Of a stretch of 64,000 bases of DNA, positions 11,327 to 23,228 are shown piece after piece. The DNA lies in assembly GCA_947685225.1 (NCBI GenBank), contig CANTUV010000035.1, positions 6,703,501 to 6,767,500 on the forward strand, read 5' to 3'. The translations under genes were made by a program, and so were the position numbers. This stretch comes from Garcia nutans. Its lineage: Eukaryota > Streptophyta > Magnoliopsida > Malpighiales > Euphorbiaceae. Below the pieces are notes generated by a model. It saw only the letters and a list, made by a program, of their open reading frames with translations. It did not search any database and was not told the DNA's origin. Position 1 is the first letter of the stretch. Each line of letters begins with the position of its first letter.

Positions 11327-14300
11327 TCAATGTCTACACAAGCCTAAAAACTTAGTGTGTTTAATAAAAACATCTCTAGGTATAGGTTTTGTAAAAGGAT
11401 CAGCAACCATATCATGCGTAGAGATGTATTTCATGTCCACTTCTTTTTGTGTAACCATGTCTCTGATAAAATTATATTTGATATCTATGTATTTGGTCCT
11501 ATAATGAAACTTTGGGTCCTTGGTGTAGGCAATTGCTACTTGGCTGTCATAGTGTATTGTGACTAGCTTAATTATACCATCAACACCCAAATGATCTAAA
11601 AATATTTTAAGCCAAAAACCTTCTTATACCGCAGCTGAAAATGCTACAAATTCAGCTTTCGTAGTTGAAAGTACTATATAGGATTGTTTCTTGCTACTTC
11701 ATGAGATAGCACCCTTGTTGAGTAGGAAAACAAATCATGAGGTGAATTTTCTTTCATCCATATCTCTCGCCCAGTCAACGTGTGTGTAGCCTTTTAAACT
11801 TAGACTTCCGTCTTGATAACACAATGAGTAATCGGTAGTGCCCTTTAGGTACCTCAAAATTCTCTTAACTGCCTGCCAATATGTTGAATCTGGATTGGAC
11901 TGAAATATGCTTAACATGCCAATGGCGAAGCAAATATTAGGCCTGATACATATCATTGCATACATCATGCTTCCAACAACACTCGCATAAAGGACATTCT
12001 TCATACGTTTATTTCTTTTAGAGTTTTGGAACATAGCCTTCGGCTCAGGATCTGACCTTTAGCAATAGGAGAATCTATGTGTTTATAGTTGCGCATATTA
12101 AATCGCTCCAGTACTTTCTTTATGTACATTTACTGAGAAACAGACAATAATTTCCTCGAACGATTTCTTAAAATATTTACTTCAAGAATATATGTGGCCT
12201 TGCCTATATCTTTCATCTCAAAACTAGTTGATAACCATCATTTGATGTTATCTAGAAATACCTTATCATTTCCAGCAATTAATATGTCATCAACATATAA
12301 TGATATTTATGGCAAATTTTATTTTCAACAGTTTGATGTAGACGCAGTGGTCCTCATCTATCATGGTAAAACCATATGATATAAATGCACTATAAAAATA
12401 AATGTATCATTATCTTAAAAACTACTTTAGGCCATAGATTGACTTCTTCAACTTATATACTTTATTTTCTTGGCCTTGCTTGATGAAATCTACTGGTTGG
12501 ATCATATAGATTTTTTCGTCTAATTCTCCATTGAGAAAAAGCAATTTTCACATCCATTTGATGCAATTCAAGATCTAGTTTTACCATAATTGCTAATATT
12601 TGTCTTATAGATGTAAACCTCGCAATAGGTGAAAATGTCTATTCATAGTTTATTCCTTCCTGTTGTGTATACCCCTTTGCTACGAGATGAGCCTTATATA
12701 TTTCAATTCTGCCATCAACCTTCCGCTTGATTTTGAAAACCCATTTGTTCCCAAAGGCTTTGCCACCTTTCAGAAGATCAACCAAATTCAAAAATTGATT
12801 TGATCTCATAGAGCCTAACTCTTCTTCCATTGATTTTATCCAATTATACTTGGTCGGGCATGAGAGAGCCTCTTTAAAATTTCTAGGCTCATCATCATCT
12901 TGATATACAACCATGAATACCTCATCACTACCTTCGATATTAAATCAACAACGAGGAATGGTTCCACGATTGCTCTGCCTCAAATTAGAATCTTGAGGAA
13001 TAATTTCCTCAAGTTTGAAAATTGGAACGTTAATTAAATCAGGATCCATAGGACTCCCACTGGAATTAAGATTTGTACTCCCACTCAGACCAAGATCACT
13101 TTCAGCCGGACCTGTTGATGGTGGAGTTAAGTCCACCAAAATCCTACCACTCAGATGAAGTGCTCCATGTTAATTTTGATCATCAGTTTCATATAAGGAG
13201 AACTCTTGAATTATATCACCTTGCCTAGGAAAATCATTCTCTAAGAATGTGATGTCACGTGATTCAAACTTAGTTATCTTCCCACTATCTTATTCACTTA
13301 TTAAGATATATCCCTTGGATAGGTCAGAATATCTCATAATGATACTATTTTTACCTCTTGGGCCTAATTTTCCATATTTGTGTGAGGTATCGTGAACGTG
13401 GGCAGTGCATCCCCAAGGTTTTAGGATGCTCATGTTGGGTTTTCATCCTGTCCATAACTCATATGGTGTTAATAGGATGGATTTGGAGGGCACACTGTTA
13501 TGTACGTATGTGATAATTAATAATGTGTCGCCCCAGAAAGCAATGGGCAACTTAGTTTGTGCCACCATAGACCTAACTATTTATAGGAGCATCTTATTCC
13601 TCATTTCAGCAATATCATTTTGTTGTGGAGTTCGAGGAATAGTTAGCTGATGTTATATTCCTTTTTCATCACATAATTATTTGAAATGGTCAGACAAATA
13701 TTCATGACCCCCTCTCAGTTCAAAGTGCTTTTACTTTATTGTCTAGTTGATTCTCAACTAAGTTGAGGTAGTTTCTGAAACAACTCAATACTTCAGATTT
13801 ATGTGCATTCAAGTAGACAGGACCTTACTTGGTATAATCATCTGTGAAGGTGATGAAATTGTAGGCGTCATGCCTTGCCCTCATATTCATTGGACCACAA
13901 ATATCTAAATGTATAAGTTGCAATGGAATGGTAGCTCTAGTGCCTTTACCGAAGGGTTTTCTTGTAGCTTTCTTCGCTAGACAAAATTCGCAAGTAGGTA
14001 ATTCTACTTTACTAAAGTTCGAGAGGAGATCAACCCTAACTAATCTATCCATACTTTGTTGGCTGATATGACCTAGTCTAGCATGCCATACATTCACATC
14101 ATCATCAAAGTTACTTGAAATGGTGAATATAAAAAAATTGTTAATAGAAATAGAACCATGTTCAATATCCAAAACAAAAAACTTATCCAAAACATATCTG
14201 AAACCATAAAAGGTTTGCCCCAAATATAAAAGTATTGTGTTTTTATGAAAATTCAATGAAAAACCTAGTCTAAGAAAAATAATAACAGAAATAAAGATTT

Positions 14301-15421
14301 CATCTTATTTGTGGAACATAGAGAACATCGTGAAGCAGCAAGGTTCGACCTCCACGCAACATTAATTTGTAGGTGCCAATCCCTTTCACCTCAACACAAG
14401 CATTGTTCCCCTTGAAAATCCATCTCGCCCTAGTAGGTAATCGAAGGAATTCAATGAAGGCTTCACGTTCCTTTGTTACATGGTCGGTGGCCCCTACAAC
14501 CCATAAAGGATTAGTTTCAGTTAATAATATTGAACTTGAATCCATTATTTCATTTACACATGAGTTAATGGATTCTACCTTCTTAGGTGCATTGCAGTTC
14601 TTAGCATAGCGGCCTTTATTTCCACAATTAAAACATTTGACTTTTTTAATGTTTCTCTTCTTAGGACGGTTCCTCATGCTTTGCTTTGGTTTCTTATTAT
14701 CTTGACTATCCTTTGTTTTACCCTTGCATTTATTGTTATAGTACTTGCGTTTGGTGTTATGATTTCCTTTTGGACTAGCTTGGATTATATGCACCTCTAC
14801 ACTAAGTTATATAGCTGCACTCTATCAGCCTTCAATTCAAAGTGATGTGAGGCATCAATAAAGATTTTGATAGTTAGACTATGATTAAGGTGCATCCTCA
14901 TATGCTCCCAGCTATCTTTTAAGGATATGATGACTGCCTGGAATTTTTGCTCTTTCGTCAACTTATGACTGACACTATGAAGCTGGCTTATCATGTTGGA
15001 CATCTCCTTAAGATGTTTTCTCATGTTACGTTCAAGACACTTCTTACAAGTGTCGAACTTGATAGTGAGTAAGTGCAGCTTAGTTAAAGAAATTCCACCG
15101 AATTTTTCCTTGAGGTCCACCCATATGTCCCTTATATGTTCAAAGCTGTAAAACTCTTTCATAATGTCATCATCCATTGCGCTTAGCATGGTGATGCGAG
15201 CGAGTGAGTTTTTTCTCGTCCAGACAACGAATGGCATCACGATCACGCCTATGTTGGGCCGTGGTTCCTTCTTGGTCAAGTACTTCCATGGTGAAACTCA
15301 AAGGTCTTAGTGCTCTTTCAGCACGTACTGAATTTTCATGCTCCAGATCTCGTATTTATCTCCAGATAACTTAGCACTCTTGTTTAGTTCAGCGATGATG
15401 TTCTTAGAAGCAAACAACATT
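11327..15421 (-). pseudogene. Copia gag-pol polyprotein remains
   Basis: Gag starts near 15421 (KSAKLSGDKYEIWSMKIQY reads at 15380-15320) and continues in the 15279-14797 stretch. A CCHC zinc knuckle (CFNCGNKGRYAKNC) lies near 14640-14590. The protease region reads LWVVGATDHVT: the two residues before GATDH, including the catalytic Asp of the family's DSGA, are missing. GAG-pre-integrase and integrase follow (VWHARLGHISQQSMDRL, CEFCLAKKATRKPFGKG, IHLDICGP) at 14256-13825. Reverse transcriptase pieces include NKWVFKIKRKVDGRIEIYKA (12800-12660) and an intact YVDDILIAG near 12290. RNase H (12034-11735 and 11590-11327) ends with KFLGLCRH. Stops and frameshifts separate these blocks, so no protein can be made. 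Confidence 0.9.
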
Positions 15422-16689
15422 TTTCTATTGAAAATGGAGGATTTACTTCTAGATATTATATGCACGAAATTATTAATGCCACAATTTACATGTTATTATA
15501 ATTTTACAATCAATTTACATATTAAAATTAATAAACATATAATCTCAAGTCAAAAGGTCACTATGTTTCCAATCATCGTCTCAGCATTATGTGATTATTA
15601 ATATTAATACAAAATGTATATGCAAAATTATACAATTATTTAAACCAAGTTTTTTAAAATAATATATATATTGAATAATCATAAAACTTGATTAATATCA
15701 TGCATTTAAAAGAAAATAATTAAACCAAATAATTAAAAAAATACATATTCCATTAATAATAAAATTTATAGTTCATAAACCATAAACGAGCAAATATGAC
15801 CAAAACAAAATCCACTAAAAAAATTATTATTATTATTATTATTTTACAAATAAAAAAATAAGAATGACCTAAGATTTGAAAGTTAGACTGAAAAATTAGA
15901 GATGACCTGACTCCTAACAGCAGTTAAAAGTCTAAGAGCTCTCCTCAGGTCAATAGGTAAGTAATATATGGTATTTCATGAAAATATTTTTACAACTAGC
16001 TTAGTCTTACTATGGAGTGTCATACCCTCATGCCTAACCATGACCACGGTTCAGTTAATCGGAACTGTCGGTTTCGGTTCATAATTTTCGTGAATCTTAA
16101 CATTAATCGGTAAGAGTCGATTCAATTAAAGTTCAGGTCCTTAAAAACATATTCGATTTTGGTTTCGATTTCAATTTCGGTTTGAACTACAGTTTCAAAT
16201 TGATTTTTTAAAAATTATATTTAAAAGAAAAATACTATTATTGATATGTGATAATATTTTTTATAAGATTAAATACCACTTATAAAATTAATAATATTAT
16301 TTAAGTTAAATCAAATAATATTATTTATAAATTTTTAATACTACAATTAAAGTATAAAGAAAAAATTAAAAAATATTTGAACATAATTACTAAAAATCAA
16401 TTAACTATATAAATTATAATTATAAATATTTAATATTACATTTGAAATATTCAATAAATATAAATAATTAAAATATTCAAAAATTATATAAAAAATATTA
16501 AACTTAATTAAAAAATTACATAATTGAAAAAAATATTAAAATTACATAATTCAAAAACTATTCAATATTAAAATTTATAATTGAAAAAAAGGCTTGAACT
16601 TAATTACAAAGAATTAAGTTGCCTATGTATCCTCTTGGGGTTTAGAGGAATCAAAGCCAACATATAGTTCTCTTACCTTAAATTTGGTA

Positions 16690-18934
16690 GTGCCCCCTTA
16701 TTTACTTTCGTACATTGCATCATAATCTAAACATTGATCATCATCATCATTATACTTTAAATCTTGTATGCGCATTGATGCTTTGGACAAATCACTGATG
16801 CACATTTGAGCTTGCAATGAGTGGGGTGTTAGTCTTGATTGGCACTCGTCTAACACACGGCCTCCCGGTGTTAAATATTTGCTCAACCGCTATGTTGAAG
16901 TTAGAGAACTAAAAAATTTTCTATCCATAATAGACAACACTGGAAATTTTTTTATAAGTTGACTCCACCATCGCAAAATAGAAAACTTGTAGTCTCCAAT
17001 TACACCATGAAATTCAAAGCTAGATGCTAAATATGCATTAAGTTCAATATTACTTAAGGTAGTAGTTTTAGGTCTCTTATGTCTTTCCATTAAAAATTTA
17101 CCAGCTTTACTTACACTACATGATGAATTCATATCCTCATTTTGACACCTATATGATGCAGAAATCATTGATGCATATATTGATCCATATTTTCTATATA
17201 AGTCCAAAATAATTCTTTTAACCCCATCAATTATTTCAATAATATTAACATCTTTTAAATCAGATAGAAGATAATAATTGCTTAAATAATCAGTTAAAAT
17301 TTTAATTCGCACACGAGGATCCAATACACAAAATGCATATGTTGATTCATATTCTCTATATAAGTCCAAAATAATTCTTTTAACCCCATCAATTATTTCA
17401 ATAATATTAACATCTTTTAAATCTAATAGAAGATAATAATTGCTTAAATAATCAGTTAAAATTTTAATTCGCACATGAGGATCCAATACACAAGCAACAA
17501 AATTAAGAGCAGGAAAATCTTTAAAATAATTAAGCCATTTATTCTTCATTGCAATGATAGTTTGTTTCAATTCAAAATCATTTTTATACTTATAAAAAAT
17601 AATTGCAATATTCAAAGCTTTAAATACTACTAAATGAGATGTAGGATAATAAACACCAGACAAATATTCAGTAAATCATTAAAAAATTTTAAAAGATCAA
17701 TCATTTTTTCACAATAATTCCATTGAGTAGGATATAATGTAATAGGTGTAGAATTAAGTTTAAAAAATCTACATAATAATTCACGATATGGAAATGAATC
17801 ACAAAGTAAATCATAAGTAGAATTTCAATGGTTGAAACATCTTGTTTGAATCATTTTAGAAGGCATACCATATTGCTTACAAAATTTAACCTAACTTTTA
17901 TATAATTGAGAATGTGATAATAAATAATTTAATGCAGTTTTAATTGGTTCATACAAAAAATTTAAAGTTCTCTAACCACTTTGAACACATAAATTTATAA
18001 TATGACATATGCATCTAACATGAAAAATTTTGCCTCATAAATTTGGTCTATAAATTTATTCCAAATCATTAATAGAAGTAGTATTTGCAGAAGCATTATC
18101 AAAAGAAATTAAAAAAATTCTTTGAACTAAATTATATTCTTCCAAAATACTTTTTATTATTTTATATATATTATCGGCAGTATGTCTATCATTAAAAAGT
18201 TGAAATGCAAGCAATCTTTTTTATAAATTTTATTGATCATTAATCCACTGACATGTAACACTCATATATGAATGTGTTTGCCAATTATCACTCTAAATAT
18301 CACTACAAACTGAAAGACAAAAATGACAATTTATAAATAATGCGCATAATTTTTTTTTCTTTTTCATAAAGCTTGCGCAATGTACATTTTACGATAAAGT
18401 TAAGCGTAGAATACGTTGAAATGCAGGATTCACAACTTTTTGAATACAAGTAGTAAATCCTACTTTCTCACCAAAATTAAAAGTTAATTCATCAACACAA
18501 ACGCACCTTACCAATTCTTCTTTAACCACATTTTTGTCATAGTGAAAAATACCTTATTTTTTAGTAGATGCAGATGATGAGCCCGATTGTACAAAACCTG
18601 CCAATTGTATTTGATTATTATCCATACCCGCTTGAACAGAATATTTTTTATGAAGATATCTTCATAATGTTCCATAACCTCCTCCATTTGCAAATTTAAA
18701 TGAAGAGAAGCAATAATTACAGTGTGCTCTTTTTTGGCCTTCTACATTTATCTGTTTAGATAATTGTGAAAGAAAAATATTAGATTTTAATTTTTTTTAT
18801 TTTACTTGATTGATTTTGATCAAATGTGCTTTGCACTTAACAATCTACTTCTTTCTCATCATCAAAAATATTAATATATTATTGTGAAATTCGCTCATCA
18901 TCACTTATATTATCAAAATAACTAGAACTTGCCA
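16690..18934 (-). pseudogene. hAT transposase, decayed, with internal 162-bp duplication
   Basis: Reading on the minus strand from an ATG near 18934 (MASSSYFDNISDDE), a BED-type zinc-finger region is recognisable (HCNYCF, then FKFANGGGYGTL) near 18750-18640. Central pieces (FDNASANTTSINDLE near 18090, CICHIINLCVQSG near 18010, YPTQWNY near 17730) match the RNase H-fold core of plant hAT transposases. A 257-residue open stretch (17663-16890) carries the central and late region, and 16886-16690 holds the C-terminal dimerisation domain (GGRVLDECQSRLTPHSLQA). At least a dozen stops and frameshifts interrupt it. Confidence 0.85.
17171..17494. repeat. 162-bp in-frame tandem duplication inside the hAT transposase
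   Basis: Units 17171-17332 and 17333-17494 are nearly identical. 162 bp is 54 codons, so the protein repeats a block (VLDPxVRIKILTDYLSNYYL and on to RIILDLYR) without frame loss. Only a few base differences separate the units, so the duplication is younger than most stops of the gene. Confidence 0.9.
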
Positions 18935-20379
18935 TTTTAATATAAATTGATAATAATAATTATTATTATATTTTTTAACAATGATAACAATTAATAATAA
19001 TAATAATAACAACAACAACAACAAAACAATAATAATTAACAACAAATAATAAATATTATTAGTAATACTAATAAATAATAATAATAACAAAATAATAATA
19101 ATTAATAACAAATAATAACAAATAATAATAATAATAAGAATAAATAATAAATAATACTAATAATAATAATAATAAATAACAATAACAAAATAATAATAAG
19201 AAGAATTTAAGAGAGTAGAAATTAGAAAATTGAAAGTTGAAGAATTTATAGTTAAATTAAATAATTAAAATTTTATAATTGAGAGAAATTGTGTAAAAAT
19301 TAAAAAATAAATTAAAAAGATGGTACATTTATAAATTTTTTATTTTCATAAAATACCCCTTAAATTTTTTTTTAGTGGAGATAAATTGGTAAAATAGACA
19401 TAAATAAAAAAAATAGTTACCGACGATAAATTGTGCCGTTGGCAACAGACACATTGCACATGGAAATATGTTGTTGGGCACACTGCCATGTGTAGTGTGC
19501 CTACTAGCAGGTGGCCAGCCACCTGCCAGCGCACCAGCAGCACTGGTCTGCTGCATAGTTTTTTTCAATTTTTTAATTTTAAATCGAAACTGCCGGTTCG
19601 ATTTCGGTTCAAATATTTTAAAATCGAAACCAGAACTTTAAAGAAAGGTTTTGGTTCTGGTTTTGAACCTTGGCCATGGTTACTCATGCCTAGAGTAAAA
19701 CTTTCTCACTACCCCCTAAGAAACACCAAAATCTAAAGAAAGAAATGAGGATAACTCAATATGTTCTATTTCCTTGATCCCACTCTCGATCAAGCAGCTC
19801 ATGCAGTGCTGGATGAATAAGCAAATTCCTCAATGTCAGGTACATTGAACTTTGAGAATTAGTCTCTATTAGTCATACCATCTCTTGATAAATTTTATGT
19901 ATGTGTAATACATGTCACACGAGAAAATCTAAGTTGTAAACATGACTGTTAGAACGTATTTCTCGAGTTTTCAATTTGTTTTTCAGAACAATCAATTTTG
20001 CTTTCTTTTGGCTCTAAGCTCAGGTGTACGTGCCATAGAAGGTGTCTTGACGATATGCTATAACTCTTCAGAAAAAAAAAAGTTGGTCATAAAATACAAT
20101 TATACATTATAGTATAATTAATACAGAATATATCTTCATTGAATAGGCATACACATGTCAATTTTTTTTATTTTACAGATATTAAATAAAATTTTCAGGT
20201 AAAAATAATTTTTTCATGTGAAAAAATAATTTTTTATAATTGAAAAATAATTTTTATTAATTTAAAATTATTATTAAAAATAAAAATAATTTTTATAGTT
20301 TCTGAATAAATAAAATAAATATTTTCAAAAAATTCAAAAAAAAGATGTTCAGATGAATTTTATTAAAAAAAAATAGGTT

Positions 20380-20625
20380 TTTGCTAATGGGGAGCTGCCA
20401 CATGATAGCTCTTAGTTGGCTGGCACGTGTCAGCTGGATCTCCTGACCCTCACGAAATGACATACCGCTGCACGAAATGACTTTTTTTATTTCTCATGGT
20501 CTGTGTGGCCCATGAGAGGGTGACGTGCCAAGGCTGCGAATCCCAATCTCCTTATGCGGTGCATGGGAGCCACGTGCCGCCTTGCCAGCCTATCCGGCCG
20601 GTTGGCCTTTTTTCAATAGGGAGTT
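20380..20625. other. GC-richer island in the Copia leader
   Basis: In the long untranslated leader of the minus-strand Copia element this stretch is clearly richer in G and C than its AT-rich surroundings and holds several short inverted motifs (CATGGTCTGTGTGGCCCATG; GCGGTGCATGG..CCACGTGCCGC). There is no ORF on either strand. It may be part of a packaging/leader structure or a fragment of another element; I cannot decide. Confidence 0.4.
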
Positions 20626-21011
20626 TTTAGGGTCTAAAATTTCATTTGTGTGATCAAAAGTAATTTTAGAACACCATATCCTATTGTTTTAGTATAACAA
20701 TAGGTTAATTTTAATTAAAAATTTAATCACAGTAGGTTAAAAAATTTTAATTTTGAACATTCAACTTGAGAAGGTCATATCTTGCTCAATTTAATTTTAT
20801 TGTTTGCAAATAATATATCAAATCGAAGTTCTACATGTCTACAATCATATAAAATCATAAAATCACATAAAAAAAGCAATAAGATAGTGTTTTTCATGCC
20901 TAAATATGCCCATATGAGTTGATTACCAAATTTATAAATAATTCAACAAAAAATTATTTTTGAACAAATAATCAACATAAATATTCATAAAACTATAATA
21001 CAAGCAACTAA

Positions 21012-21025
21012 GGATATGATACTAA
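21012..21025 (-). other. Primer-binding site of the Copia element
   Basis: On the minus strand, TTAGTATCATATCC follows the LTR end CAACA with no gap. It matches the plant initiator-Met tRNA primer-binding site (TGGTATCAGAGCC) with about three changes. This fixes the LTR at 21026-21479 as the 5' LTR. Confidence 0.6.
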
Positions 21026-21479
21026 TGTTGAAAAAATAGTTTTAAATAAATAGAGGTTCGGATCTTACCTTTAACGATGCTCATAGAAGAATAATCTTGT
21101 GTTTGTACTACCAATCTCGAAGAACAATCACTAGAGGAGGAAAGTCCCTACTTTCCACAGTCTAAAAATAAGCATAACCCTTCAATTTTACACTTTTAGA
21201 GTAAGGAAGTGTATGAGAGAAAACTATCATAGCAACCTCTTAAATCTTGCAAATACTTACGTATTTATAATAGCAGTATCCTTTTGCCAGAAGGATTTGT
21301 GTTTAATTTTAGAGTTAAAATTAAACTCTTTTTTTACTATTCTAATTATTGTATGATACTATCTCCTCTCATTTATCTTAATATTATATGATAATATTAA
21401 TTAAATAAATATTATAATTAAATAATATTATTAATATATTGGTCCACTGGTCATGGGCGAACCCAGCTCAAAAACAACA
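21026..21479 (-). repeat. 5' LTR of the nested Copia element
   Basis: 454 bp, partner of 9836-10305; TGTTGTTTTTGAGCTGGG at the minus-strand start and TTTTTTCAACA at the end. It is followed by the primer-binding site, and outside it lies GTTTA, the counterpart of ATTTA at the far end. Confidence 0.85.
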
Positions 21480-21745
21480 GTTTATTCAAATATAAAAGTT
21501 GAAACACAACATATTTGGAACATATACAAAACATATTAACATTATTTATATAATATATCTACAATATATACACTATAATTAATAACATATAAAAGTTAAA
21601 GGACAATATATTATTGTTATATATATGTACAACATATTTGTAAATATATAAAATAATGTTATTACGTTTTTTTAAAAAAAATTATAAAATGATATTATTT
21701 TCTTTTAAAGTTATTATTTGGAAATGTAAGCATAAGTTATATTAA
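21480..21745. other. Spacer between two retrotransposons
   Basis: AT-rich, many A/T runs and short inverted motifs, no ORF. It separates the minus-strand Copia element from the plus-strand Sirevirus-like element, so those two are neighbours and not nested. Confidence 0.5.
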
Positions 21746-23170
21746 TGTTAGCAAAACAATTGGTCTCAATTTTGATCTTAGGTAATTAAATTGAATAAGA
21801 CTAATATTTATATGAAGTTATATTTTGCAGGACTTAAATTTTTGAAAAAAATCTCAAAGAGTCGACCGGACCAACAGCCAGGCTAACTAGACTCAAGAAA
21901 ACTGGCCATACCGAGCTAAAGTATGACCGCACCACTACTGAGTTGATGGACCAAAAGCAAGTCCTATCACACTGATACCAAGCTGACGAGCGTTTCATGA
22001 ATGAGGTGATAAGAACACAAACGTTTCAAAATCAAACTTACCGGACTAGAGCCGGTATGCTCGGATCATGCCTTAGCTGTCAAGATCGAGCATGAGTTTA
22101 CCGGACCAAACTCAACCCAAAATATCCAGTAGAGTTCACGCTGAATGTCACTCTTACATTATGAACGTACTATATGTCATGATTGGACCACCGATCAGTC
22201 CAATCATACTGAGCATGAGCTAAATTCTCAAAATATCTAGTAGTGATCACGATCCTTGGTACTCTAAAAATTTTAGCATACCATGCCTGACACGACCAGA
22301 CCTGATTCAGTCCGACCGAACCGAGCAAGAGCCAAAAATTCAATAAAGTTTCAGTAGAGTTCACGATCGCTGGTACTAAAATCTCAATATACCACGGCCA
22401 GTCTGACTAGACCAAAGACATTCTGATCATACTAGTGAAACAGGATTCAAATATTATAGCTATTACTTATCCACTCAATTAGTGGATGCCACATATACTA
22501 GTTGTTGAAGAACTTTTGTCAGAAAAATGGCGAGCACAAACTAACTAATGCTCAGTTCGACCGTACCGAGCCCGAGCAGACTAGACTAGTGGCAATCTAA
22601 CTATGAAATTACTCTGAAAAGTGATTTAAGTGGGAGATAAGAACCAAATATGTCAGCTCATACCTCAAACGGCTAGTTGAAGTCTTGAAGGTTATAAATA
22701 CCACAAGAAATCTTTTTTTTTTTTTATAATGATTGTGATTGTAATAACTAAGATAAACATCTTTCATTTTCTTGCATTAAAATTTATACTTTTATTCATT
22801 GAGTGTTAGGTGTGAGCATTAAACACCATTGTATATTTGAGTGTAAGCTTTGAAACACTTAGATTTTAGAATGAGCCTGGAAAAACTCTTGCTAGGATTG
22901 TGAGAAAGATACTCAAATCTTGTAGAAGTTCAGTGTGAGCTTGTGAAAAATATTAAGTTAGAGTTAAGCTTGTAAAAACTCAAGATTAATGAAATATTAA
23001 CAAATTGTTAAGGAATTAGATGTAAGATTGAGGTAATCCAAACCACTATAAATTCTTTATGTATGTTCTTCTCTACTCTTTTCTTGCTTTGTTTGCTTTA
23101 AAATTTTAATTTACCATCAATTTTTTAAAATAAATAATTCACCTCCCCTCTTGATTGCCATCTTGGGACA
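21746..23170 (+). repeat. 5' LTR of the Sirevirus-like element
   Basis: 1,425 bp from TGTTAGC to GGGACA. It aligns over its length with 32646-33987; both share the end TTGCCATCTTGGGACA and the blocks with repeated cgagc/gaccg motifs. Its last 500 bp hold promoter-like sequence (ggctataaataccac-like near 22690) and a run of GTGAGC-rich repeats. Confidence 0.85.
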
Positions 23171-23228
23171 ATAATTAATATCAGAGTCTCAAAATTTTAA
23201 GAAGTTTAATTATGAAATTTGATCCATC

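Larger units (their letters stand above)
16035..19682 (-). mobile_element. hAT DNA transposon inserted in the Copia leader
   Basis: 3,648 bp with a perfect 8-bp target duplication CTCATGCC (16027-16034 and 19683-19690). Terminal inverted repeats are TAACCATGACCACGGTTCA on the left and, as reverse complement, TAACCATGGCCAAGGTTCA on the right, 17 of 19 identical. Subterminal regions carry repeated GGTTC/GAAACC motifs (16060-16200 and 19585-19660), as is common in hAT elements. A decayed transposase lies on the minus strand inside. A 250-bp stretch at 18940-19190 is (AAT/AAC)-rich low complexity. The insertion is upstream of the Copia gag and so is younger than the retrotransposon. Confidence 0.9.
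9836..21479 (-). mobile_element. Ty1/copia LTR retrotransposon with a nested hAT transposon
   Basis: Minus-strand element bounded by two related LTRs (9836-10305 and 21026-21479) that start TGTTG and end CAACA on the minus strand. Flanking pentamers are ATTTA (9831-9835) and GTTTA (21480-21484), a target duplication with one mismatch. Directly below the upstream LTR is a tRNA-iMet-type primer-binding site. Gag, zinc knuckle, protease, integrase, reverse transcriptase and RNase H remains follow in Copia order (15421 to 11327). About 1 kb of non-coding sequence lies between the polyprotein end and the 3' LTR. Removing the 3.65-kb hAT insertion leaves about 8 kb. LTR divergence and many stops show an old, dead copy. 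Confidence 0.85.

Noticed and set aside
19346..19736. Overlapping ORFs at the hAT right end
   Set aside because: They run through subterminal repeats and over the element border; no domain.
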